Origin: Caballeronia mineralivorans PML1(12)
GTDB taxonomy: Bacteria; Pseudomonadota; Gammaproteobacteria; Burkholderiales; Burkholderiaceae
Reading direction: 5' to 3'
Length of the DNA: 40,963 nucleotides
Assembly: GCF_001028175.1 (NCBI RefSeq)
Contig: NZ_AEJF01000107.1
Location: forward strand, 1-40,963
Shown: positions 34,890-40,963 of the stretch, piece by piece
Position numbering within the stretch: the stretch's first letter is position 1
Layout of the letters: every line of letters starts with the position of its first letter
Notes under the pieces: generated by a model
The model's database searches: none
Seen by the model: only the letters and a program-made list of their open reading frames with translations
Told to the model about the DNA's origin: nothing
Made by a program: the position numbers and the translations under genes

Positions 34890-35377
34890 CTGTGGAAATG
34901 ACGCATTGATCCTGCGTAGTTACGTCGGCCACGTGGAGCAGGGTCGACAACGCTTAAAACAGTTGATCATCAAGCGGCAAGGTTCGTCACTTCACGGCAC
35001 TACGCCGTTCGACGCCGTCGCAGTGAATCCCTAGAGCAAGAGGTCGTTGGCGAGCTCGTCCAGTTAGCGCGAATGTCGGCTTCAGGGACCTAAGTTGAAC
35101 TGACGCTATCGGTCATGCACGGGCATTCACTACAACAGAGAATGGACAGCCGATAGTCGCGTTGTTCCGATATCGGTCAATCGCTGGCAGGCGGCGAGAT
35201 GTTCGTTAATTCTGCTAGCGCATTGGCCCTGCCCATTAATTCCGCTATTACGTCATTCTTCAATTACCATAAAATATAAAGCTATCCTAAATAAAATATC
35301 GTGCAATTGTGACACTGTCCTCCGGGGTTTCCTTAGTGCAAGGACAAAACGGGCGTCGCAAAGTTGGCGGGGCGCAC
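34890..35377. other. Gene-free stretch at the right side of the island
   Basis: No gene is supported. The second copy of the 61-bp direct repeat (35186-35246) lies here, followed by an AT-rich segment. The stretch probably contains the junction between island and ordinary chromosome, but no att-like repeat of the integrase region was detected by eye. Confidence 0.4.
35186..35246 (+). repeat. 61-bp direct repeat, copy B
   Basis: Same orientation as copy A at 32161-32221 with three differences. It contains TTAATTCTGCTA at 35206-35217 and TTAATTCCGCTA at 35236-35247. Similarity to copy A upstream of this segment is slight; downstream it fades apart from AAAGCTATCC. Confidence 0.85.
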
Positions 35378-36298
35378 TCAGGCCTGCGAACGTGAATGAG
35401 TAACCGCCCACGCTGGTTTCAGAAACGCGTCGGACAGAAAATCGACCAGCCGCCGAACCTTGATCGGCAACTGCTTCCGGCTGGGATATACCGCGTAAAT
35501 GCCCAGTTCGACCGAACGGTAATCGGGCAGGATTCTCACCAGATCCCCGCGCTTCAGATCCTCTCCAATCATGAAACTGGGTTGCAATATGATGCCGCCG
35601 TCGCGCAATCCGATCGCGCGGCAGGTATCTCCATTATTTGAATAAACCCGCGCACGCGTGCGTACGACCACTTCGCCGTCCGGGCCCTCGAATTTCCATT
35701 CGTCCCGCCCGGCAAGATGCGAGTACGCCACGACCCGGTGGGCAGCAAGTTCCTTCGGATGAGCCGGTATGCCGTGGCGCGACAGATAACCCGGTGATGC
35801 GCATGCAAGCATCTCCGTCGCTGCAAGCTTGCGACACACCAGCGATGAGTCCGGAAGTATACTGATCCGTACCGCCAAGTCGTAACCTTCGTCGACGAGG
35901 TCCACGACGCGGTCGTTGAGCGTGATGTCCAGATCGACCTGCGGATGCGTTTCCATGAAGGCACCCCATAACGGCGCCAGATGCATGATGCCGAAGGTCA
36001 ACGGCACATTGACACGGATCAGTCCGCTGGGCTCCTGCGTGCGCGAGGTCACCTCCGATTCGGCGTCATCCAGCGAAACCAGAATCTCTTTCGAGCGCTG
36101 ATAGAAGAGCCTTCCTTCCTCAGTCAGCGAAAGCCGGCGCGTAGTGCGCTGTAGCAGGCGGACGCCAAGGCGCTGCTCGAGGGAGTCAACATGACGGGAG
36201 ACCGCGGCCTTTGACATCCTCAGTGCATCGACCGCGCCAACGAAGCTTCCGGCATCGACGACGGCCGTGAAAACGCTCATTTCAAGAGTTCGATCCAT
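35378..36298 (-). CDS. LysR-family transcriptional regulator
   Basis: 306-aa LysR regulator. The N-terminal winged HTH is clear (FTAVVDAGSFVGAVDALRMS, KAAVSRHVDSLEQRLGVRLL, QRTTRRLSLTEEG). The effector-binding domain follows (GLIRVNVPLTFGIMHLAPLW onward) and resembles the large CrgA/DsdC-like group common in Burkholderia. It diverges from the DUF4148 gene and the redox operon on the other side. LysR proteins usually act on the divergent promoter; the 143-bp spacer contains a short GGAC-TATAT-GTCC symmetric site (36318-36330) that could be bound. The effector is unknown. Confidence 0.93.
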   Translation of the reverse strand: MDRTLEMSVFTAVVDAGSFVGAVDALRMSKAAVSRHVDSLEQRLGVRLLQRTTRRLSLTEEGRLFYQRSKEILVSLDDAESEVTSRTQEPSGLIRVNVPLTFGIMHLAPLWGAFMETHPQVDLDITLNDRVVDLVDEGYDLAVRISILPDSSLVCRKLAATEMLACASPGYLSRHGIPAHPKELAAHRVVAYSHLAGRDEWKFEGPDGEVVVRTRARVYSNNGDTCRAIGLRDGGIILQPSFMIGEDLKRGDLVRILPDYRSVELGIYAVYPSRKQLPIKVRRLVDFLSDAFLKPAWAVTHSRSQA

Positions 36299-36441
36299 TT
36301 TATTGTCTCGATAAGTGGGACTATATGTCCAGATGATAGCGGTTTATCAACCTGCGTCGAGTCAATAGAATGGACTCACTGGTTACGGCTATGAACAAAA
36401 AGGTTCGCAGCTGAATAGCCAAAACTCTGAGGTACGCCATC

Positions 36442-36759
36442 ATGAAGTCGCTCATTCAAGCCGTTGTTGTTGCCGCTGCATTCGCCGCTCCCGTCGTATC
36501 GTTCGCCCAATCAAACCAGCCCGTGAGCCGCACTCAGGTGCGCGCCGAATTGCTCCTGCTCGAAAAGGCCGGTTATAGCCCCCATGGCAGAGATCCGTAC
36601 TACCCGGCCGACATCCAGGCTGCTGAGGCTCGGGTGGCTGCACAGAACGGCGCGGCACGAGCTGAAAACACCGGCTTTGGTGGGGCAAGCAGCGGTTTGT
36701 CGCAATCTGGTGTGTCCGCAGCGAATACCTCAGGGAAGTCGATTTACGCGGGTCATTGA
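36442..36759 (+). CDS. DUF4148 secreted protein
   Basis: 105-aa exported protein, common and multi-copy in Burkholderiaceae. Signal peptide MKSLIQAVVVAAAFAAPVVSFA, cleavage before QSNQPVSR. The DUF4148 core is SRTQVRAELLLLEKAGYSPHGRDPYYPADIQAAEARV. The rest is short, glycine/serine-rich and probably disordered. A GAGG lies about 10 bases upstream of the start. The function is unknown. It is the first gene downstream of the LysR divergent promoter and is separated by 99 bp from the oxidoreductase operon. Confidence 0.9.
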   Translation: MKSLIQAVVVAAAFAAPVVSFAQSNQPVSRTQVRAELLLLEKAGYSPHGRDPYYPADIQAAEARVAAQNGAARAENTGFGGASSGLSQSGVSAANTSGKSIYAGH

Positions 36760-36858
36760 CCGTCGGATTGGCGAGCCGCGAGCAATTCACTGCTGAAACG
36801 CTGCGCGCCAAATGTGATTACTTTCTACTCAACGTGTCAGCTTAACGAGGTTATTGAT

Positions 36859-37488
36859 ATGAACATCACCGTCATCGGCACCGGCAACATGGGATCGGCA
36901 TTCGTCAAGCAGCTCGCCAACGCAGGCCATGCGGTCCGCGTCACCGGCCGCGATATCGCCAAGGCCCAGGCAGTTGCCGCTGGGCACGCTGGTGTAAAGG
37001 CCGCTCCCCTCACCGAAGCGCTGGGTAACAGCGAGCTTGTCATTCTCGCGACGGGCTACGGCGATGCCGTGCCTGCCCTGCAAGGTCTGGGCGACCTCAC
37101 TGGCAAGGTCGTCATTGACATCACTAATCCGCTGAATGCCGACTATTCGGGCCTGATCATTGGCCATGACACGTCGGCCGCGGAAGAAATTTCCAAGGCA
37201 GTGCCCGGTGTTCAACTGGTCAAGGCGTTCAACACCCTGTTTGCTCAGGTTCTAGCCGACGGGCCCGTCTTTGCCAACGAGCAGACCGCACCGGTGTTCT
37301 TCGCCAGTGACAGTGAGCCTGCCAAACAGACCGTCAAGGCACTCATCGAAAGCCTCGGTTTTAAGCCTATCGACGCCGGCCCGCTGAAAAACTCCCGCTA
37401 CCTCGAGCCTCTTGCGGGCCTGAATATTTATCTGGGTTATGGCGCGGGTCTGGGCACGGCGATCGCGCCCACCTGGATCGCAAAGTGA
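36859..37488 (+). CDS. NADP-binding oxidoreductase (F420-dependent NADP reductase-like)
   Basis: 209-aa Rossmann protein of the NADPH:F420 oxidoreductase/NAD(P)-binding family (NADP_oxidored_F420). The start at 36859 has ACGAGG upstream and gives the dinucleotide motif at once (MNITVIGTGNMGSAFVKQLA). Further motifs are VTGRDIAKAQ, LVILATGYGDAVPAL, VIDITNPLN and LVKAFNTLFAQVL. The organism group does not use F420 widely, so the protein is more likely an NADP-dependent reductase of unknown substrate. It begins an operon with esterase, DoxX and a flavin monooxygenase. Confidence 0.88.
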   Translation: MNITVIGTGNMGSAFVKQLANAGHAVRVTGRDIAKAQAVAAGHAGVKAAPLTEALGNSELVILATGYGDAVPALQGLGDLTGKVVIDITNPLNADYSGLIIGHDTSAAEEISKAVPGVQLVKAFNTLFAQVLADGPVFANEQTAPVFFASDSEPAKQTVKALIESLGFKPIDAGPLKNSRYLEPLAGLNIYLGYGAGLGTAIAPTWIAK

Positions 37489-37511
37489 CGGCACACGGAG
37501 TAGAGCAGATC

Positions 37512-38183
37512 ATGAACGTCCTGCACGAAGACGCCGCTTCCGGTCTCGCGTTTCGTCTACGCCCGGCAGCGGGTCAGCCCGCCGCACGACTCTTTCTGCT
37601 GCATGGAGTCGGAGGCAATGAAACTAACCTGCTGCCGCTTGCAGACACGATCGACCAGCGGGTGCAAGTGGTCTTCGTGCGCGGCCCACTGGAGCTCGGC
37701 TCCGGACAATATGCCTGGTTTGATGTGCGATTCGGCTCGCAAGGACCGGTCATCAATGCGGCCCAAGCCGACGAAAGTCGCCTGAGCCTTCTGAGGCTGG
37801 TCCGGGCCATGGCCAGCACCGACGCGAACGCATCGGTGCCGGTCTTGATGGCGGGGTTCAGCCAGGGCGGGATTCTCAGCGCGAGTGTTGCTTTGTCCTC
37901 GCCCGAGGACGTGGAGCGTTTTGCCGTCCTGAGCGGTCGCATTCTTCCGGAGCTGGAGCCGCATCTCGCACCAGCCGAAAAGCTCGCCAGACTCTCGGCA
38001 TTCATTTCACACGGCCGACTCGACGACAAACTGCCAGTGAAGTTCGCAGAACACGCTCACTCGTGGTTGACCCGGCTCGGTGTCCCGCATGAAATGCACT
38101 TGTATTCCGTGGGCCACACCCTGACGGGCGACATAGTCGGTGACTTTTCACGCTGGGTCAGCCAGCAAACCAATCTCGTTTAA
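37512..38183 (+). CDS. Phospholipase/carboxylesterase family alpha/beta hydrolase
   Basis: 223-aa serine hydrolase. The start at 37512 is preferred (GGAG about 11 bases upstream). A GTG at 37485 overlapping the previous stop (GTGA) would add nine residues and allow translational coupling. Motifs are the oxyanion loop LFLLHGVGGNETNL, nucleophile elbow MAGFSQGGILSASVAL, acid D in ISHGRLDDKLPV, and catalytic H in SVGHTLTGD. This family cleaves carboxyl esters; in such operons it is often linked to quinone or lactone handling. Confidence 0.9.
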   Translation: MNVLHEDAASGLAFRLRPAAGQPAARLFLLHGVGGNETNLLPLADTIDQRVQVVFVRGPLELGSGQYAWFDVRFGSQGPVINAAQADESRLSLLRLVRAMASTDANASVPVLMAGFSQGGILSASVALSSPEDVERFAVLSGRILPELEPHLAPAEKLARLSAFISHGRLDDKLPVKFAEHAHSWLTRLGVPHEMHLYSVGHTLTGDIVGDFSRWVSQQTNLV

Positions 38184-38202
38184 CCAGAACTGGAGTTTCA
38201 TC

Positions 38203-38607
38203 ATGACCGATGACCGTACCGCTCCTTATGCGGCTTTCCTCCTGCGCTTCGCGCTGGGCATTATGTTCCTTGCGCACGGACTGACTAAGCTGTTCGTCTT
38301 CACACCCGCAGGCACCGCAAAATTCTTCGAATCGGTCGGCTTCGCAGGCTGGTTCGCATGGCCAATCATTTTGTTTGAAATCGTCGGCGGGGTCCTCCTG
38401 CTGACGGGCGTTTATGCGCGCGCCGTCGCGGCAGTTGCCGCCATCGAGCTGTTCGCCGCGTCGACCGTGCACTTTGGCAACGGCTGGTCCTTTACCAATC
38501 CGAACGGTGGCTGGGAGTACCCAGTTTTCCTCGCGATTGCGGCTGCGACGCTGGCGCTGCTTGGCGATGGTGTCTTTGCTGTGAAACCGACCGTTCGCAA
38601 GGTCTGA
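38203..38607 (+). CDS. DoxX family membrane protein
   Basis: 134-aa protein with four hydrophobic segments (YAAFLLRFALGIMFLAHGLTK, WPIILFEIVGGVLLLTGVYA, AVAAVAAIELFAASTVHF, VFLAIAAATLALLGDGVFA) characteristic of DoxX. The start at 38203 is supported by CTGGAG 7 bases upstream; an in-frame ATG at 38140 lies inside the esterase gene. DoxX proteins are thought to link membrane redox or detoxification complexes. It is 19 bp downstream of the esterase, in the same operon. Confidence 0.92.
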   Translation: MTDDRTAPYAAFLLRFALGIMFLAHGLTKLFVFTPAGTAKFFESVGFAGWFAWPIILFEIVGGVLLLTGVYARAVAAVAAIELFAASTVHFGNGWSFTNPNGGWEYPVFLAIAAATLALLGDGVFAVKPTVRKV

Positions 38608-38644
38608 GCGCGACGGACCATTACGACGTCACAGGAAGAACGCA

Positions 38645-39667
38645 ATGGAATTCGGCATTTACACGTTTGGCGATCTTGCTCCCGGACAAATCAGCACCGA
38701 GCACGCGCGTCAACGCCTCGGCGAGATCGTCAGTGCGGCGCGGATCGCCGATGAGGCCGGAATCGACGTCTTTGGTGTGGGCGAACACCATCGCCCGGAT
38801 TTCGCCGTATCGTTTCCATCGGTCGTTTTGGGTGCGGTAGCGAGTGTGACACAACGCATCCGGCTCACGAGCGCCGTAAGCATACTTAGCTCCGACGATC
38901 CTGTCCGACTCTACCAGCAGTTCTCCACGCTCGACCTCCTGTCGGGCGGACGTTCCGAACTGCTGGTAGGACGCGGCGCATATAGCGAGTCGTTTCCGTT
39001 GTTCGGCCATTCGCTTACTGACTACGACTCGCTGTTTGACGAAAAGCTGGGCCTCCTGGTCTCGATCAACGAACCAGCGTCCGTCACATGGTCAGGTAGG
39101 CACCGGCCGCCTCTGACCGACGCCAGGATCATGCCGCGACCGTTGCATGGTCGCATTCCAATCTGGGTCGCCGCGGGCGGAACGGCGTCGAGTGCTATTC
39201 GTGCTGGCCGTGCAGGCTTGCCGTTGAATCTTGCGAACATTGGCGGAATGCCCGAGCAGTTTGTACCATTCGTCAACCTTTATCGGACTGCGGGTATGGA
39301 GGCCGGGCATTCCCCAGCGCAACTGAAAATGGCTGTCTCCGGCCATCTCCATGTTCAACGCGACGGCCGACGTGCGCGAGAGGAATTCTTTCCCTACTAC
39401 CGGCACTACATAGCAAACAATCTTCCCCGCGGGCACGCAGAGATGTCATGGAGCGACTACGAAGCTGTATCTTCGCCGCGCGGGGCGCTCTTCGTCGGAA
39501 GCGTAGAGGAAATCGTCGACAAGATCCTGATGGAACATCAGCTATTCGGGCATCAGCGCTATATGGCGCAGCTTGACATCGGTGGCCTTCCATTCGCTAT
39601 GGTCAGGGAATCGATTGAACTGCTCGCCTCCGAAGTAATCCCCGCAGTTCGACGGGCTATTGCATAG
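38645..39667 (+). CDS. LLM-class flavin-dependent oxidoreductase (luciferase-like)
   Basis: 340-aa bacterial luciferase-like monooxygenase. ACAGGAAG lies about 6 bases before the ATG. Family marks are the N-terminal MEFGIYTFGD, DVFGVGEHHRPDFAVSFP, LTSAVSILSSDDPVRLYQQFSTLDLLSGGR and RGAYSESFPLFG. These enzymes use reduced FMN and oxygen. The reductant could come from the NADP enzyme of the same operon, and the rubredoxin-domain protein downstream could pass electrons. Substrate unknown. Confidence 0.93.
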   Translation: MEFGIYTFGDLAPGQISTEHARQRLGEIVSAARIADEAGIDVFGVGEHHRPDFAVSFPSVVLGAVASVTQRIRLTSAVSILSSDDPVRLYQQFSTLDLLSGGRSELLVGRGAYSESFPLFGHSLTDYDSLFDEKLGLLVSINEPASVTWSGRHRPPLTDARIMPRPLHGRIPIWVAAGGTASSAIRAGRAGLPLNLANIGGMPEQFVPFVNLYRTAGMEAGHSPAQLKMAVSGHLHVQRDGRRAREEFFPYYRHYIANNLPRGHAEMSWSDYEAVSSPRGALFVGSVEEIVDKILMEHQLFGHQRYMAQLDIGGLPFAMVRESIELLASEVIPAVRRAIA

Positions 39668-39743
39668 CCGGCGAACTGCCTGCAGCACCACACAGGGATG
39701 CTGGCCGGTGCTTCTCATCATTCACGAAGTCTGCGTATCTACC

Positions 39744-39760
39744 ACCGGCCGCAGGCCGGT
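39744..39760. terminator. GC-rich hairpin downstream of the monooxygenase gene
   Basis: ACCGGCC-GCA-GGCCGGT forms a 7-bp perfect stem about 75 bp after the stop and 20 bp before the next gene. There is no T-run, so it is at best a weak or Rho-assisted terminator. Confidence 0.35.
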
Positions 39761-39779
39761 TCATTGCTAGTGATCTGCC

Positions 39780-40205
39780 ATGTATAAAAAAGGTGTAGCG
39801 GTTGAAATTCAGTTTTCGCCTGACCGTCTGAACGACGGAGCCGGCGATCCGTATTGGATCGATCTGACGCGCGAGGAAGCACAGGCGCTGTTGCAGGCAT
39901 TGCAGTCGCAACTGGAGGGCGGCACGACCGCCCCCGTAGTGTTCAGTATGGACTGCTCGGGTAGCGATGCCCTCGAAGGGCACAATGCAGATCAAGGAGC
40001 GGTTCCTGTTAGCACGTCTACTGAAGTTCCATCCAGCGATTTCAAGCAATGGGTCTGCGTGATCTGTGGCTGGATTTATGACGAGTCAACAGGCCTTCCC
40101 GAGGAAGGCATCGCGTCCGGCACCCGATGGGCCGACGTCCCCGAGGATTGGCGCTGCCCCTTATGCGATGTAGGAAAGGAAGACTTTGTCTTAGTGGAAT
40201 TTTGA
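39780..40205 (+). CDS. Rubredoxin-domain protein with N-terminal extension
   Basis: 141-aa protein. The C-terminal 55 residues are a complete rubredoxin: WVCVICGWIYDESTGLPEEG, GTRWADVPEDWRCPLC and VGKEDF, with the four iron-binding cysteines in two CxxC pairs. Free rubredoxins are about 55 aa; here about 85 residues precede it, with VEIQFSPDRLND and DLTREEAQALLQALQSQLEGG looking like a small folded domain followed by a serine/aspartate-rich linker. It probably transfers electrons to an oxygenase, perhaps the monooxygenase upstream. The ribosome-binding site is weak. Confidence 0.85.
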   Translation: MYKKGVAVEIQFSPDRLNDGAGDPYWIDLTREEAQALLQALQSQLEGGTTAPVVFSMDCSGSDALEGHNADQGAVPVSTSTEVPSSDFKQWVCVICGWIYDESTGLPEEGIASGTRWADVPEDWRCPLCDVGKEDFVLVEF

Positions 40206-40652
40206 GGATGCTACGGTTTGGCGGGGGGCCAAGAGCCCGATAAAAGTGTTGGTCCGAACCCAGTGAATTGATTGGGACCAGCCCTCGGCCATCCCGTAGT
40301 AGCGACCGGTGATACGCCCAGGCCATGAGCCGAAATGAGCCTGGTGCCCACACATGGGCAACCCTCGAATTGTATGCATACCTGGACATTTTCCTGGAAC
40401 CGACGGTATTTGTGAAGCGCGATTTGAGCGAGCGGTGAGCGTCAAAGCAGCGACGGTCGCCTTGATCCCGATGGGTTACTGGTGCGAATCAGTTCTGCAA
40501 CCAAGCAGACGAGCTATCGGACGCGTCATCTAGTAACGCGACACCATATGGCTGAGATCGTTTGCAACGACGCAAGAAAATGCGTCAGGGAGACGTTTTT
40601 CCCTTTTACCCTGGCTTTTCAAGGGGTGACACCTTTATACGCGGAACGGTGA
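40206..40652. other. Gene-free stretch before the IS1182 remnant
   Basis: About 450 bp without a supportable gene. Short frames exist on both strands but have no recognisable domain or ribosome-binding site. Confidence 0.35.
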
Positions 40653-40963
40653 CTGCGTTATCTCGGTTGCCACGAGACCGGCATCACGGCGTTTGTTCCC
40701 AAGACGAACACCCCGGGTGCGACCTTCGACGGCCGCTTCGGCAAAGAAAATTATATTTACGACGCTGAGAAGAACGAGTATCGATGTCCGGCGGGCGAGT
40801 GTCTCATATGGCGCTACAGGACAACTGAACGTGGCCTGAAGTTAGATCGCTACTGGAGCTCGCAGTGCCAACAGTGCTCATTGAAAGATAAATGCACCCC
40901 AAGCGCCGCACGCCGGGTAACACACTCGGAGCACGAAGGATTGCTCGAAGAGATGCAGGTCTG
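40653..40963 (+). pseudogene. IS1182-family transposase fragment (cut by window edge)
   Basis: A frame open from after TGA 40650-40652 to the window end encodes an internal part of an IS1182 transposase: ETGITAFVPKTNTPGATFDG, RFGKENYIYD, EYRCPAGECLIWRY and CQQCSLKDKCTPS, with the spaced cysteines of that family. The N-terminal part is not found upstream, where the frame is stopped. It is therefore a 5'-truncated or frameshifted copy, and its 3' end is outside the window. Confidence 0.75.

Noticed and set aside
1..40963. CRISPR array
   Set aside because: No series of equally spaced repeats was seen; the TTAATTCYGCTA copies are irregularly spaced and in both orientations.

Overview
The window looks like chromosomal DNA of a beta-proteobacterium of the Burkholderiaceae, probably Paraburkholderia, Caballeronia or Burkholderia. 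The evidence is the high GC content, the Burkholderia-type trimeric porin, the DUF4148 secreted protein, the paired 5-oxoprolinase genes and the types of transporters and islands present. This is inferred from protein style. There is no rRNA or tRNA gene to anchor it.

Region 1 (1-14.4 kb) is a metabolic block. On the minus strand lie a PotD-like substrate-binding protein and a PotB-like permease that runs off the left edge. Divergent from them, across a strong inverted repeat, is a plus-strand series: a first pxpA-like gene, a class I/II aminotransferase, pxpB, pxpC and a second pxpA, with ATGA overlaps between several genes. A complete peptide-type ABC importer follows (binding protein, two permeases, one fused double ATPase), then an M20 amidohydrolase of the allantoate/carbamoylase type and a D-2-hydroxyacid dehydrogenase. 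Together they look like uptake and stepwise opening of a small cyclic or N-substituted amide such as 5-oxoproline or a related compound. The true substrate is not visible from sequence.

Region 2 (14.4-17.2 kb) holds a porin gene with a clear rho-independent terminator, flanked by decayed transposase pieces (IS6-like and IS110-like).

Region 3 (17.2-35.3 kb) is a mosaic genomic island rich in defence and toxin-type genes. It opens with a tyrosine recombinase divergent from a KfrA-like coiled-coil DNA-binding protein. Next come a DUF4145 gene and a truncated DUF2326 ATPase gene separated by an IS630 element (20443-21556) whose two ends supply the ATG codons of both neighbours. Then come a three-gene operon of GHKL ATPase, DUF4325 STAS-like protein and PIN nuclease; an HTH antitoxin-PIN toxin pair preceded by a perfect 23-bp inverted repeat; a SEFIR-domain protein; and a DUF4209 HEPN-like protein. 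The island ends in a decayed relaxase (traI-like) C-terminus and a PH-domain membrane protein with an internal stop, both lying between copies of a TTAATTCYGCTA-containing repeat.

Region 4 (35.4-40.2 kb) returns to ordinary chromosomal genes: a LysR regulator divergent from a DUF4148 protein, an NADP oxidoreductase of the F420-dependent reductase type, a carboxylesterase, a DoxX membrane protein, a luciferase-like flavin monooxygenase and a protein with a C-terminal rubredoxin domain. This is a set typical of redox or electrophile detoxification. The right edge cuts an IS1182-type transposase fragment.

The best candidates for an undescribed system are the GHKL-STAS-PIN operon at 23.8-25.6 kb and the SEFIR/DUF4209 pair at 28.4-31.8 kb. 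No CRISPR array, rRNA or intact tRNA gene was seen.
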